A stretch of DNA of 38,706 nucleotides from Korobacter sp036501185 (GCA_036501185.1 DASYAU010000082.1:1-38706); one strand, 5' to 3'. Shown: positions 22,307 through 31,197, counted from the stretch's first letter. Made by a program: numbers and translations. Notes: a model not told the origin generated them from the letters alone.

Positions 22307-23914
22307 ATGGCCGTGCGCACTGCAAGCGCCGATGACCACCCCCGCAACCTGGGGCCTATGGATCAACCGCTGAATTCTGTGCCGTCGTTGCGCGAGCATC
22401 TTTCCGCGTTTTCTCTCATTTTCACCGCGCTTTTCCTCACCCACGCTGCGCTGCTACGTCTTCCCTACTTTTGGGATGAGGCTGGCTACTACATCCCCGC
22501 TGCCCGCGACGTACTGCTCACCGGCGATCTCATCCCGCACACTACGCTTTCCAACGCTCATCCGCCGCTGCTGATGCTTTACCTCGCCGGCTGGTGGAAG
22601 TTCAGCGGCTACACGCCCGCCGTGACGCGGATCGCGATGCTGCTGGTGGCATGCTTCGCGCTGCTCGGCATCTGGAGGCTTGCCGCGGTGGTGAGCAATC
22701 GAACGATTGCGGCTTTGGCTGTTCTCTGCACCGCGATCTACCCTGTCTTTTTTGCCCAGAGCACGCTGGCGCATCTCGACATGCTGGCTGGTGTTTTCAC
22801 GCTGTGGGGATTGGCGTATTACATCGAAAACAAACCAGGGCGTAGCATCGTGCTGCTGGCGCTGGCATCGTTGGCGAAGGAGACGGCCGTGCTTGCCCCG
22901 GTGGTGCTCTGTGGGTGGGAAATCATTCAGCCGGCACGATTCCGTTTGCGTGAACGCAATCTCGGGCGCGCGCTGCTTTATCTGCTATGCGGGCTCCCGC
23001 TGGCATTGTGGTTCGTTTATCACCACCATCGGACCGGCTACTTTCTCGGCAATCCTGACTACCTGCGCTACAACCTCGGGGCAACGCTTACGCCGCTGCG
23101 CATTGTGTTGGCCCTCGGGCTGCGCCTATGGCACACGTTAGGCTATATGAATCTCTTCGTGCTCACGCTGCTCACCGCCGCGGCCATGCTCGAGCCGGCG
23201 CAAGACTCGCGGAAGCGAATTGCTTTGCCGGTGCAGATGACGTTTTACGTGCTGATCGCAGCGTACGTCCTCGCGCTGGCGGTGCTTGGCGGCGCAGTTC
23301 TGGCGCGCTATTTGTTGCCGGTCTACCCGCTTATTGTTCTAGTTTGTGTGAGCACATTGCACCGTCGCCTACGATGGTGGCCAGCCGCGATTAGCGTGGT
23401 GGTCGCGTCGTTTATCGCAGGACTGTTATTCAATCCGCCGTACCGCTTTGCTCCGGAAGACAACCTGACCTATCGCGATTACGTGCTGCTGCACAAGGAA
23501 GCGGCGAATTATCTAGCGCTGCATGCGCACGGCGCGCGCGTGCTGACGGCGTGGCCCGCCTCCGACGAAATTTCGCGGCCGTTTCTCGGGTATGTGAAGG
23601 AGCCGGTCCCGGTTGTCCGCATTGAGAATTTCAGCCCGGCGCAAATGCAACTCGCGTCCGCGGGACAGGAGCAGTACGACTGGGCATACGTATTCTCGAC
23701 CAAGTACGAGCCGCCGCACCTGCTGATTCACTCGGCGGTTTGGGAACGCATGCAGCGGCGCTTTTTCGATTACCACACGGATCTTCCGCCGGAAATCGCA
23801 GCCCAGATGATCGGTGGCCGCATTGTCTATCGCGCGCAACGCCGCGGCGAGTGGGTGGCGCTGATCCAAATTGAACGTCCGGAAAATGCGAGGCTCGAGC
23901 CGCCTACGCCGTGA
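22307..23914 (+). CDS. GT39/ArnT-like membrane glycosyltransferase
   Basis: 535 residues, many membrane helices (about ten between residues 35 and 390). The first extracytoplasmic loop has LPYFWDEAGYY with the conserved Asp-Glu of the GT-C superfamily, followed by SNAHPPLLMLYLAGW, as in dolichyl-/polyprenyl-phosphate-sugar mannosyl- and arabinosyltransferases (PMT_2 / ArnT type). STLAHLDMLAGVFTLWGL is also typical. A soluble C-terminal domain (about 400-535) follows. The enzyme would transfer a sugar from a lipid-phosphate donor to an envelope acceptor; donor and acceptor are unknown. The start may be the ATG at 22307 or the later one at 22358. It converges with the racemase gene, overlapping it by 11 bases. 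Confidence 0.88.
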   Translation: MAVRTASADDHPRNLGPMDQPLNSVPSLREHLSAFSLIFTALFLTHAALLRLPYFWDEAGYYIPAARDVLLTGDLIPHTTLSNAHPPLLMLYLAGWWKFSGYTPAVTRIAMLLVACFALLGIWRLAAVVSNRTIAALAVLCTAIYPVFFAQSTLAHLDMLAGVFTLWGLAYYIENKPGRSIVLLALASLAKETAVLAPVVLCGWEIIQPARFRLRERNLGRALLYLLCGLPLALWFVYHHHRTGYFLGNPDYLRYNLGATLTPLRIVLALGLRLWHTLGYMNLFVLTLLTAAAMLEPAQDSRKRIALPVQMTFYVLIAAYVLALAVLGGAVLARYLLPVYPLIVLVCVSTLHRRLRWWPAAISVVVASFIAGLLFNPPYRFAPEDNLTYRDYVLLHKEAANYLALHAHGARVLTAWPASDEISRPFLGYVKEPVPVVRIENFSPAQMQLASAGQEQYDWAYVFSTKYEPPHLLIHSAVWERMQRRFFDYHTDLPPEIAAQMIGGRIVYRAQRRGEWVALIQIERPENARLEPPTP

Positions 23915-24611
23915 CAGGGATTCCCTGCACTGCCCTGCGCAGAGCCGCTCGCGCCAGCAGGCGGGTGGAGTCGAGCACCGGCAAAGGCGAATTTCCGTCG
24001 TTCATGATCAGCGGGATCTCCGTGCAGCCCAACACGACGGCGTCGCAGCCCTCGCCCTTCATGCGGAGAATTACCTTCTGGAAATAAGCGATCGCCTCCG
24101 GTTTGAACACGCCGTATACCAGTTCGTCGAAGATGATGCGATTGATCTCTGCCCGTTCTTCCGCCGATGGACGCAGGTATTCCACTCCACGGGCTGCAAG
24201 CTTCTCCGGATACACTTCGCTCTCCACCAGCCAGCGCGTTCCAGTGATGGCTACCTTACGAAATCCGCGATGCACAGCGTGTTTCGTCACCTGTTCCGCG
24301 ATGTGCAGCCACGGCAACGGCGAATTCGGGAGCACGTATGCCATCGCTGCGTGGATCGTGTTGTCCGGACAGATCAGGAACTCCGCGCCGATCTTCGCCA
24401 GCTTATGCGCTGAAGAGAGCATCAGCGAAGCCACTCCCTGCATGTCACCACGCTCGACGAACCGCATGTAATCCGCGAGCGAATTTGTGTGCAGGGAGAC
24501 TTCCGGATGGTTGTGGGGGCCGAGCAACTGCGCGCCTTCCACGCAGATGGTGCGATAGCAGAGCGCGGCGCCTTCAGCGGAACATGCGACGATGCCAATG
24601 TGTTGAGACAT
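23904..24611 (-). CDS. Aspartate/glutamate racemase family protein
   Basis: 235 residues. It has the two-cysteine active site of cofactor-independent amino-acid racemases: Cys81 in FLICPDNTIH and Cys196 in VLGCTEIPLI, with IGIVACSAEGAALCYR at the N-terminus in the position of the phosphate/amino-acid loop. Length and order are those of the YgeA/RacX-type Asp/Glu racemases. Such enzymes interconvert L- and D-amino acids for peptidoglycan or D-amino-acid signalling. The exact substrate cannot be told. It overlaps the end of the glycosyltransferase gene by 11 bases. Confidence 0.9.
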   Translation of the reverse strand: MSQHIGIVACSAEGAALCYRTICVEGAQLLGPHNHPEVSLHTNSLADYMRFVERGDMQGVASLMLSSAHKLAKIGAEFLICPDNTIHAAMAYVLPNSPLPWLHIAEQVTKHAVHRGFRKVAITGTRWLVESEVYPEKLAARGVEYLRPSAEERAEINRIIFDELVYGVFKPEAIAYFQKVILRMKGEGCDAVVLGCTEIPLIMNDGNSPLPVLDSTRLLARAALRRAVQGIPVTA

Positions 24612-24869
24612 GGGACGATTTTAGCGGGAGTGGCGGATGAAAACACGAGGCCCGTGATCCGCAAACCGTTGCGTTCCGCGCCGGTCGCAACCGGGAAGCG
24701 CAAGGCGCCAGCCATTTAGGCGGGCCGATGATCACCGGAGTGGGACCCCGCACCTCGAATCCGGCGACTGCGGCCGGAGAGCGATCGGCATCCCGTACAA
24801 ATCCGGGCTCCCTATGGTTGGGAGCAGTTTGCGGAATCACGGGCCGAGCTTGATAAACCCTGGGCCTGT

Positions 24870-25148
24870 TTAGTCGAGTCCCGTTCGATTTAGCTGTTGG
24901 TACAAAGCCAAGCCGCCGATGAACAAAATCAGCAGCGTCGAGGCCGCTCCCAGCAATCTGACAAACGGAGTTATGCGATTCACTCTGACGCTGAGTTCTT
25001 CCTGCTCTTTCTGCAGGTGAGCGTCAGAGTCGCTCAAATAGATCTGGTCTTCCTCATGTAAGGTCAGCGTGCTGCGGTAAATCAGCAGCAGGATGAGGAT
25101 CGACGTCAAACCGGCCCAAGCGATCAGCAGGATCATCATGGTAGACAT
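24870..25148 (-). CDS. Small two-helix membrane protein
   Basis: 92 residues. Two hydrophobic helices, MILLIAWAGLTSILILLLIY at the N-terminus and VRLLGAASTLLILFIGGLAL near the C-terminus, flank a charged loop with EEDQIYLSD and a short KEQEELSVRVNRI coiled segment. No family is named. The start at 25148 is preferred over one ten codons upstream because AGAGG lies just upstream and the first helix follows directly. A TATAAT box lies ~140 bases upstream. No neighbour is close enough for an operon. Confidence 0.72.
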   Translation of the reverse strand: MSTMMILLIAWAGLTSILILLLIYRSTLTLHEEDQIYLSDSDAHLQKEQEELSVRVNRITPFVRLLGAASTLLILFIGGLALYQQLNRTGLD

Positions 25149-25288
25149 GAAACACCTCTTCGATCGTTTCGGTCCCACGAACAGGGTCGCGCTGGAAAGG
25201 TGACACCTTCTCGGGAGGTCCGGAATGTCGGATCCCTTCGAAGCTCTACCCCACCCCCCGCGCGGCTCGTAGGGGGGCCATCGCGGCG

Positions 25289-25294
25289 ATTATA
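25289..25294 (-). promoter_or_regulatory. Perfect -10 box (TATAAT) facing the two-helix membrane protein
   Basis: TATAAT on the minus strand, ~140 bases from the start codon. The -35 region is poor. Confidence 0.35.
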
Positions 25295-25445
25295 GGTCGG
25301 TTCCAGAGTGCCCGGCGCACATTTATTTCCGAATTCCGTAGTACATCCCGGCCCAAAATGGGTCATAAAAGGGTGCGACCAAAGCGCCCGTTTTCGAATC
25401 AAATAGTTGGAAAATAGCGCATTCCGAGTGCTTTTTGGCCTTTGG

Positions 25446-25451
25446 TATAAT
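25446..25451 (+). promoter_or_regulatory. Perfect -10 box (TATAAT) for the HesB/IscA-type gene
   Basis: TATAAT 32 bases before the preferred ATG. A TTCCGA at 25422-25427 (18-base spacer) is a weak -35 candidate. Confidence 0.5.
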
Positions 25452-25483
25452 GAGCCTACGTTCCATTGAGGAGAATGGCAGAA

Positions 25484-25864
25484 ATGGCAACAACTACACC
25501 GACTACCCCGACCACCCCAGCGACAGGCACCAAGAGCGCGCCCCTGAACCTGACCCCGAACGCGGTCACGAAGGTGAAGGAAATCATGGCGCAGCAGAAC
25601 CCGGTTCCGTCCGGCTTGCGCGTGGGTGTAGTCGGCGGCGGATGCTCCGGCTTCTCCTATTCGATGAACTTCGAGAACGGCGCCGGCATGATGGACAAGG
25701 TTTACGAATTCGACGGCCTCAAGGTCTTCATCGACGCCACCTCCGTCGTCTACCTCAACGGGGCTGTGGTTGACTACGTCGAGACGCTGGAAGGCGCGGG
25801 CTTCAAGTTCGAGAACCCGAACGTGAAGAGTACCTGCGGCTGCGGATCGTCGTTCAACGTTTAG
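25484..25864 (+). CDS. A-type iron-sulfur carrier (HesB/IscA/ErpA family)
   Basis: 126 residues. After a Thr/Pro/Ala-rich N-terminal extension (1-20, unlike the usual compact start) comes the A-type carrier domain: LTPNAVTKVKEIMAQQNP, LRVGVVGGGCSGFSY with Cys54, and the closing STCGCGSSFNV with Cys118 and Cys120. These three cysteines bind and hand over Fe-S clusters to client enzymes. The start is set at 25484, where GAGGAG lies ten bases upstream; an ATG at 25475 is too close to it. It is a single gene, not in an isc/suf cluster, with its own -10 box and terminator. It could be ErpA- or IscA-like; the exact subtype cannot be told. Confidence 0.93.
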   Translation: MATTTPTTPTTPATGTKSAPLNLTPNAVTKVKEIMAQQNPVPSGLRVGVVGGGCSGFSYSMNFENGAGMMDKVYEFDGLKVFIDATSVVYLNGAVVDYVETLEGAGFKFENPNVKSTCGCGSSFNV

Positions 25865-25886
25865 CGCGAGAGAATTCTGAAATGAG

Positions 25887-25911
25887 AACCCCGTCTGCGG
25901 ACGGGGTTTTT
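25887..25911 (+). terminator. Intrinsic terminator after the Fe-S carrier gene
   Basis: AACCCCGTC / GACGGGGTT, a 9-bp stem with a 4-base loop, then TTTTT. It lies between the converging Fe-S carrier gene and the end of the pilus/secretion operon. Confidence 0.9.
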
Positions 25912-25927
25912 GCTTGGACGGAAACCT

Positions 25928-26893
25928 TTATTGCGGGGGCGCGTTCTGGTCCGGAGGCATCTGCTGTCCTGGGCCACCTGGGTTTTGTTGCCCCGAGCCT
26001 GGCAGACTCACTCCCCCTGGCTGGCCATTTTGACCTGGCTGGCCGTTGGTTCCACCGCCTTGGAATGCCTGCGGATTGTACGGGCCTTTTAGCAGCGTGC
26101 CCCTATCCTGCGTGGGGTCGTAAATGAACATCCACTTGTTGTAGTTGTGCTTGCTGCCGAACTCACGGATCGTCTTCGCCTTGTTCAAGCTCTCCACGCC
26201 GACGATGCCGCCGGCGCCGTAGGTCTGCCCGGGCTGCGCTCCCGTAGGCGTGTTTCCCGGGTTACTGGTGCTCGTGGCGCCCGTTCCGCCTGGGCTTCCC
26301 GAGGTGTCGCCGGTAGTGGTGATTTGTCCGGAGGTCCCGCCGTTCGGGTTGAACGACGCACCGCCGCCCGAATTATCCGTGCCGCCGGAATTCTGCGAAC
26401 CCCCGCCGGTTGGAGTTCCGGCTCCACCGTTCGAAGAGCCCCCGATATTAATCTGTGTCCCGAAGCCGCCAGCCCCCGCCTCTCCCTGCGCTCCTGGGCC
26501 GCCCGGCGTCGGATTGAAGTTGTTCGACTGGCTTAGGCCAAAGTTCGGGTTCGAGACTCCCTGCTGCACGTCCGTGATATGCAACAGGCGCCAATTCCCA
26601 TCCTTCGCAAGCGGGTCTTTGTAGCGGCGGCGCAGGAAGCGGATGTTGTTCGTGTTCTCCAGGTCCTGGAGGCTGTTCGGATAGCGATTGAATTTCTTGT
26701 AGTACTTCTTGATGGCGCGCGCGTATTCCGTGCCGCGATGGATCATCTCCTCTTCGCGGTCGCGCTTTACTTCCTGGATCACCCGCGGCAGCACGGCCAT
26801 CATCGAAAACGCAACCAGCGCCACGAAGAACATGAGGATCAGCAGCATGTAACCGCTTTGCCGCCGCTTCGAATTGGAAAACGCTACGCGCAT
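25928..26893 (-). CDS. Atypical pseudopilin (GspG-like) with a Gly/Asn/Ser-rich middle
   Basis: 321 residues, last gene of the operon. The N-terminus has a prepilin-like site (KRRQSG then YMLLILMFFVALVAFSMMAV), but the usual Glu at mature position 5 is Ile. The helix leads into EEEMIHRGTEYARAIKKYYK and KFNRYPNSLQDLE, a GspG-like segment for major pseudopilins. Residues ~115-235 are low-complexity Gly, Asn, Thr, Ser, Gly-Gly repeats. A second ordered patch (YNKWMFIYDPTQDRG) is followed by a Gly/Gln/Pro-rich tail. It would be a tip or accessory pseudopilin processed by PilD. The missing Glu5 suggests a position that does not need to bond with the preceding subunit. Confidence 0.8.
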   Translation of the reverse strand: MRVAFSNSKRRQSGYMLLILMFFVALVAFSMMAVLPRVIQEVKRDREEEMIHRGTEYARAIKKYYKKFNRYPNSLQDLENTNNIRFLRRRYKDPLAKDGNWRLLHITDVQQGVSNPNFGLSQSNNFNPTPGGPGAQGEAGAGGFGTQINIGGSSNGGAGTPTGGGSQNSGGTDNSGGGASFNPNGGTSGQITTTGDTSGSPGGTGATSTSNPGNTPTGAQPGQTYGAGGIVGVESLNKAKTIREFGSKHNYNKWMFIYDPTQDRGTLLKGPYNPQAFQGGGTNGQPGQNGQPGGVSLPGSGQQNPGGPGQQMPPDQNAPPQ

Positions 26894-26897
26894 GGCA

Positions 26898-27455
26898 CTA
26901 CGAGTTGGGCATGCTCAGCGGGATCTGCTGCGAGTAATTGCTGAGCACGTCTTCGATCTCTACGTTGTTCGGGTTCACGTGCAGGACCTTGTAGCGGCCC
27001 TTCACAATGTCGCCTTCTTTGGCGACGAAGATGTCTTCGCCCTCGGAAAGGAAAATCTGCTTCCGGTTGTTGGCGCTGGCGAAGCCATAGAACTTCAGAG
27101 GGATCGGCGGATTGGTGTGGACCAGTGGCTGTGAGGTTATGAGCGGATTCACATCTGCTTTGCCGACATCGGGAGTGTCTTCTTTAGCCGGCTCCGCCTG
27201 AGCATGGAAAATGTCGCGACCCGATCCCTGGTAGGTGACGTCTTCGCTTCCCTTCAGGAGGTCGAGGCGCAGCGAAGGATCGAGCTTGCTGAATACGGCC
27301 GTGCCGCGACCTCCGCGCTGTTGAGCCACGGGCGGAGCGCTTGATGGTCGCTGGTTGGACGACGGCCAGAACTCGTAGGCACAAAGCAGGACAGCCGCAA
27401 CGCAGAGGATGATCGCCGCCCGTGTTTTCGATTTGTTTTCGGTCCCGGCTCTCAC
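26898..27455 (-). CDS. PilP/GspC-like inner-membrane protein
   Basis: 185 residues. It starts at GTG directly after the stop of the PilO-like gene. A short basic N-terminus is followed by one membrane helix (AAIILCVAAVLLCAYEFW), a Pro/Ser/Gln linker, and a small beta domain NPPIPLKFYGFASANNRKQIFLS-type to VEIEDVLSN, which matches the homology region of GspC/PilP. In known systems this domain docks the inner-membrane complex onto the outer-membrane secretin. No secretin gene is in the operon. It ends four bases before the pseudopilin gene. Confidence 0.78.
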   Translation of the reverse strand: MRAGTENKSKTRAAIILCVAAVLLCAYEFWPSSNQRPSSAPPVAQQRGGRGTAVFSKLDPSLRLDLLKGSEDVTYQGSGRDIFHAQAEPAKEDTPDVGKADVNPLITSQPLVHTNPPIPLKFYGFASANNRKQIFLSEGEDIFVAKEGDIVKGRYKVLHVNPNNVEIEDVLSNYSQQIPLSMPNS

Positions 27456-27992
27456 CTACGCGGCTCCCATCCTGAAATACGTTTCAGCCCTTACAAGCAA
27501 CTGCACGCCATGCTGGCTGCCGACCAGCGAAACGCTATCAATCACGAAGAACACCTTGTCACGTTCCATCGCGTTGATGAACTTCACGTCGTTCACATAC
27601 GGGCCGGAGATGGTTATGTCGATCGCAACTCGCTCGAGGTCTTCGATCGGCTTCAGATCGGCTTTGTAATTCACGCTTGCCAACTGGACGCCGTTCGCAG
27701 TGGCCGCCTTGTCGAGGGAGGAGTCAATCTGCGAATACTGGCCGGAGAGGCGCTGGTCGTAAAAGTTGGAAATGTCCTTGCGGGCGTTGGCGAGTTTCCC
27801 GGGCATGCCTTCGGCTCCGCCCATGGCAGTCTCACGGTCTTTGAATTCGTTTTGCAGTACACGTAAATCGGCCGTCCGCGCCTGTGGCGACTTCCCATAA
27901 GGCGACAGCAGCACACCGACACACGCCAAATCAATCAGCACCAGCAGCACCAGGATCGTCGTCACCAGTCGCTTCGTTCCACGGATCGTCAT
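27456..27992 (-). CDS. PilO-like inner-membrane alignment protein
   Basis: 178 residues: one N-terminal membrane helix (LVTTILVLLVLIDLACVGVLL), a coiled-coil stretch (about 40-100: RVLQNEFKDRETAM, NARKDISNFYDQRL), and a ferredoxin-like domain with VAIDITISGPYVNDVKFINAME and QLLVRAETYF. This is the PilO/GspM layout. PilO pairs with PilN to form a ring-like inner-membrane platform. Its start overlaps the end of the PilN-like gene by four bases (ATGA type), implying coupled translation. Confidence 0.82.
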   Translation of the reverse strand: MTIRGTKRLVTTILVLLVLIDLACVGVLLSPYGKSPQARTADLRVLQNEFKDRETAMGGAEGMPGKLANARKDISNFYDQRLSGQYSQIDSSLDKAATANGVQLASVNYKADLKPIEDLERVAIDITISGPYVNDVKFINAMERDKVFFVIDSVSLVGSQHGVQLLVRAETYFRMGAA

Positions 27993-28660
27993 GGGCGCGC
28001 TCCAGTCACGGGCGCGGGCTGTGCCTCAGCCGTCGTGGCGGGCGCTTCCGGCTTTTGGGTGGGCGGCAGGTAATCCGAAACGATGTCGAAGCGGATTGGG
28101 TCGCGACCTTCTTCCGAGCTGACGTAGCTTCCCGTACCTGCCTCTTGTACGGAGGTCATGACATCGGAGCGCAGTTGGACATTGCGGAAACGCGGCATCT
28201 TTTCCAGGTTCTGCACTAATTGGATCGCGCGCGCACGGTTCTCGCCTCCAACCAGGATGTGCACCTGCAACTGGTTGTTCTCATCCAGCGTCGGACTAAT
28301 GGAGAGCACCCGCAACCCGGGTGGCATGATCTTCTCCATGTCGGAGAACACGGTCGTCCACGAAAAGGCCTTGCGCGCCAGGATGGTGTTCAAGTATTGC
28401 GATTTCCCCACGGTGCCGCGGTTCTCCGGCAGCGCCAGCATGCGTTCGCCACTGCGCTGCTCCTGGTCGAGCCGCTCGATCTTCTGCCGCATCTGCGAAA
28501 GCTGCCGGTTGATATCAGCCGACATGCGCACCGTGTGGATGGTGTAAAAAACCAGCGCCGCGGTGGCGACGCAGAGCAGAACCACAGCCGTTCCCCATCG
28601 CGTGAGGTACTGCTTCGCGTCTTCGTATGGCAGCGTGGCGAGATTGATATTGGTACGCAT
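27989..28660 (-). CDS. PilN-like inner-membrane protein
   Basis: 223 residues. It starts MRTNINLATLPYED, like the conserved cytoplasmic INLLP peptide of PilN that binds PilM. It then has a membrane helix (TAVVLLCVATAALVFYTIHTV), a coiled coil (RQLSQMRQKIERLDQEQRS), and a ferredoxin-like periplasmic domain with FSWTTVFSDMEKIMPPGLRV and QVHILVGGENRARAIQLVQN. The Pro/Ala-rich C-terminal tail is longer than usual. It adjoins the PilM-like gene (stop next to start) and overlaps the PilO-like gene by four bases. Confidence 0.85.
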   Translation of the reverse strand: MRTNINLATLPYEDAKQYLTRWGTAVVLLCVATAALVFYTIHTVRMSADINRQLSQMRQKIERLDQEQRSGERMLALPENRGTVGKSQYLNTILARKAFSWTTVFSDMEKIMPPGLRVLSISPTLDENNQLQVHILVGGENRARAIQLVQNLEKMPRFRNVQLRSDVMTSVQEAGTGSYVSSEEGRDPIRFDIVSDYLPPTQKPEAPATTAEAQPAPVTGARP

Positions 28661-29539
28661 TTACGCCAGTGCCCCCAGTACGCCCGCCAACACGCTGCGA
28701 GGCATGCCGCTGGGCTTTAACTCCGAAAACTCAGGACTGATCAGCTCTTCCACTCGCGCCGAAGTCTCCTGCGAGAGCTTTGCCACCATGGCATCGTGCA
28801 TCTCGACGCCCGATACGTAAATGCGCTCTATCGGGACCCCATACATGTCCTGAAAGAATATCGCCGAGGGATAAATGTCTTCCGCCAGCGCCTCTGCAGC
28901 CACGGTGCTTGACCCGTGGTCCAGTGTGCGGTACAGCAGGAGGCGTCCCTGGTTGAGGAGCGCAATCGTCGTATTGCCGTCCGCCACCTTCACCACCATG
29001 GCCGGCTCGTCACCGCTCACATTGCCCAGGGCGGCCAGGGTGGAAGGCAGCACCACTCCTGGCAAGAACCCTGCATCCTTCACCAGCGCCTCGTATTCTT
29101 CGAGGACCGAGCGCATGATCACCGCGACGATCACCTTCAACGTCGTGCCATTCGGCTGCGCATGATAAGAAATTGCCGCGCGGTCCACGTCGAAGGGCAA
29201 CGCCTTCTTCAGGCGAAAACGCACGATGCTTTCGGCTTCGTCACGGCGGTCGGGCAAGGTGTCGAAATCCAGCAACACCACGCGTACCGCCGCGTCGGGC
29301 AGCACGAGGATGATGTCTTTTCCACGCGTACCTGTCGCCTGCAGAGCGTCAGCCAAGGCCGAGCGAACGGTTGCGGCGTCGGTGATATTCCCGTTGGTTA
29401 GGTTCGGCGAAATACCTGCCGCCACCGGACGGGTCTGCAATACTTCGATCCCCTTGGAGCGCTCTGCCGCGCGCGCGGCAAATACCTGCCCCGACGTGAT
29501 CTCGCACGCAACCTTCGGCCGTCCTGTTCTTGATGCCAT
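28661..29539 (-). CDS. PilM-like actin-fold ATPase protein
   Basis: 292 residues, shorter than typical PilM (~350). It has actin/FtsA-like strands such as DIILVLPDAAVRVVLLDFD, EAESIVRFRLKKALPFD (a conserved PilM segment contacting PilN), VLEEYEALVKDAGFLPGVVLPST, and a phosphate-loop-like AMVVKVADGNTTIALLNQGRL. PilM is a cytoplasmic protein that links the motor to PilN. The ATG is two bases after the stop of the GspE/PilB-like gene. Confidence 0.82.
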   Translation of the reverse strand: MASRTGRPKVACEITSGQVFAARAAERSKGIEVLQTRPVAAGISPNLTNGNITDAATVRSALADALQATGTRGKDIILVLPDAAVRVVLLDFDTLPDRRDEAESIVRFRLKKALPFDVDRAAISYHAQPNGTTLKVIVAVIMRSVLEEYEALVKDAGFLPGVVLPSTLAALGNVSGDEPAMVVKVADGNTTIALLNQGRLLLYRTLDHGSSTVAAEALAEDIYPSAIFFQDMYGVPIERIYVSGVEMHDAMVAKLSQETSARVEELISPEFSELKPSGMPRSVLAGVLGALA

Positions 29540-29541
29540 GC

Positions 29542-31179
29542 CTATCTCGCGGACTCGATGAACGTAACTTTATTGATCTCGCGCAGGGTTGTCACTCCCG
29601 CGCGTAATTTCGCCAGCGCGGACTCGCGCAGGAAGGTCATCCCGTCCTCGCGTGCGGCCTTGCGGATTTCCGAGCTCGGCTTCTTCTCCAGGATCATTTC
29701 GCGAATGGTGTCCGTCAGTTCCAGGAGTTCATGGATCGCGGTACGTCCGCGGAACCCGGTGCCGGCGCACTCGATGCAGCCGCGGCCCTCGCTGAATAGG
29801 AAGTCGCCCCATTCTTTCGGGTCGAGCCCGCTGGCATCGAGCGTCTCCGCATCGTAGCGCACCTGCTGCTTACAGTGATCGCAGATCACGCGGACCAGTC
29901 GCTGGGCCAAAATGCAGTTTAGCGCCGAAACGAAGTTGTAGGCCTCCACACCCATGTTCAGGAATCGCCCCAGCACGTCGACGACGTTGTTGGCGTGGAC
30001 CGTGGTAAACACCAAGTGGCCGGTCAACGCTGATTGGATCGCGATCTGCGCCGTCTCGGTGTCGCGGATTTCGCCCACCATGATCTTGTCCGGGTCGTGG
30101 CGCAGAATCGAGCGCAATCCTCGGGCAAACGTCAGGCCCTTTTTCTCATTCACCGGAATCTGGGTCACACCGCGGATCTGGTATTCCACCGGATCTTCGA
30201 TGGTGATCAGCTTGTCTTCTTCCGTCTTGATCTCGTTAAGCGCGGCGTACAGCGTGGTGGTCTTGCCGGAACCCGTGGGCCCCGTCACCAGCACCATGCC
30301 GTACGGTTCCTTGATATAGCGCCGGAATTTCCGGATGTCCTCTTCGCTGAACCCAACAACATCGAGGGTGAGCTTGTGGAACTTCTCGCTCATGCTCTCC
30401 TTGTCGAGCACGCGGAGCACGGCATCTTCGCCGTGGATCGAGGGCATGATGGAAACGCGGAAGTCGATCTGCCGGCCTGCATAGCGCACGCGGAAACGCC
30501 CGTCCTGCGGCACGCGGCGCTCGGCAATGTCGAGTTCGCTCATCACCTTGATACGCGAAATGATGGTCGAGTGGTGTTCCTTCGCAATCGGCTGCATGGC
30601 CTTTTGCAAAACGCCATCGATGCGGTACTTGATGACCACCGAGTCGTCCTGGGTCTCGATGTGAATATCGCTGGCCCGGCGCTGAAGAGCAGTGAAGATC
30701 GTGGTGTCGACGAGGCGGATGATGGGGCTCATGTCCCCTTCCGCGGTCAGCTTCTCGATCGAGATGGTTTCATCGGACTCGTCGTCTTCGCGGATGACGT
30801 GAACGGCGAAGTCTTCGCTCGCCTCTTCCAACACGCGCTGCGACTGCTCGGTCTTTTTCAGGATGTCGGTGATCTGCGACAAGGTGGCAACCTTGGTCAC
30901 GATCGGACGCCCGAGCAGCAGGCTCACTTCATCGATCATCATCAGCCGGCTGGGGTCGTCGATGGCAATCGCCAGCCGCCCGTCCGCGAGTTCTTCCAGC
31001 GGAATGAAGTTGTAGCGGAACATCAGTTCCACGGGAATTTTGCGGAACAGTTCCTGCTGCAAGCGGTACGACTTCAAATCAATAAATTCGCAGCGATAGC
31101 GGCGGGCAAGGTCGCGCCCGCGCTCTTCTTCCTTCGCCGCCGTCGTCCCGTTATTTACAAAAAGCGCTTGTTCCGCCAT
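29542..31179 (-). CDS. GspE/PilB-type secretion/pilus assembly ATPase
   Basis: 545 residues, the hexameric motor that powers pilin assembly or type II secretion. N-terminal GspE-like domain ~1-150 (KIPVELMFRYNFIPLEELADG), then the motor: Walker A GPTGSGKT (300-307), Asp box ITIEDPVEYQ (326-334), Walker B IMVGEIRD (366-373) and His box LTGHLVFTTVHANN. The zinc-binding tetracysteine is present (Cys433/436 in CDHC, Cys468/471 in CIEC), which marks assembly rather than retraction ATPases. Complete length. It is between the GspF/PilC-like and PilM-like genes, 18 and 2 bases apart. No PilT-type retraction ATPase is in the window. Confidence 0.95.
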   Translation of the reverse strand: MAEQALFVNNGTTAAKEEERGRDLARRYRCEFIDLKSYRLQQELFRKIPVELMFRYNFIPLEELADGRLAIAIDDPSRLMMIDEVSLLLGRPIVTKVATLSQITDILKKTEQSQRVLEEASEDFAVHVIREDDESDETISIEKLTAEGDMSPIIRLVDTTIFTALQRRASDIHIETQDDSVVIKYRIDGVLQKAMQPIAKEHHSTIISRIKVMSELDIAERRVPQDGRFRVRYAGRQIDFRVSIMPSIHGEDAVLRVLDKESMSEKFHKLTLDVVGFSEEDIRKFRRYIKEPYGMVLVTGPTGSGKTTTLYAALNEIKTEEDKLITIEDPVEYQIRGVTQIPVNEKKGLTFARGLRSILRHDPDKIMVGEIRDTETAQIAIQSALTGHLVFTTVHANNVVDVLGRFLNMGVEAYNFVSALNCILAQRLVRVICDHCKQQVRYDAETLDASGLDPKEWGDFLFSEGRGCIECAGTGFRGRTAIHELLELTDTIREMILEKKPSSEIRKAAREDGMTFLRESALAKLRAGVTTLREINKVTFIESAR

Positions 31180-31197
31180 TTCCTCTCCAACTCCTGA

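Larger units (their letters stand above)
25149..25483. other. Divergent intergenic region with two -10 boxes
   Basis: About 335 bases without a gene. It contains a TATAAT on each strand (listed separately) and a C/G-rich stretch around 25252-25277. No RNA gene or terminator was seen. Confidence 0.5.

Noticed and set aside
24630..24719. Tiny 29-codon plus-strand frame, basic product
   Set aside because: Starts at GTG with the only G-rich site overlapping it; too short and without support.
30034..31197. 387-codon plus-strand frame opposite the GspE/PilB gene
   Set aside because: Antisense to a complete GspE/PilB gene with all nucleotide-binding motifs.
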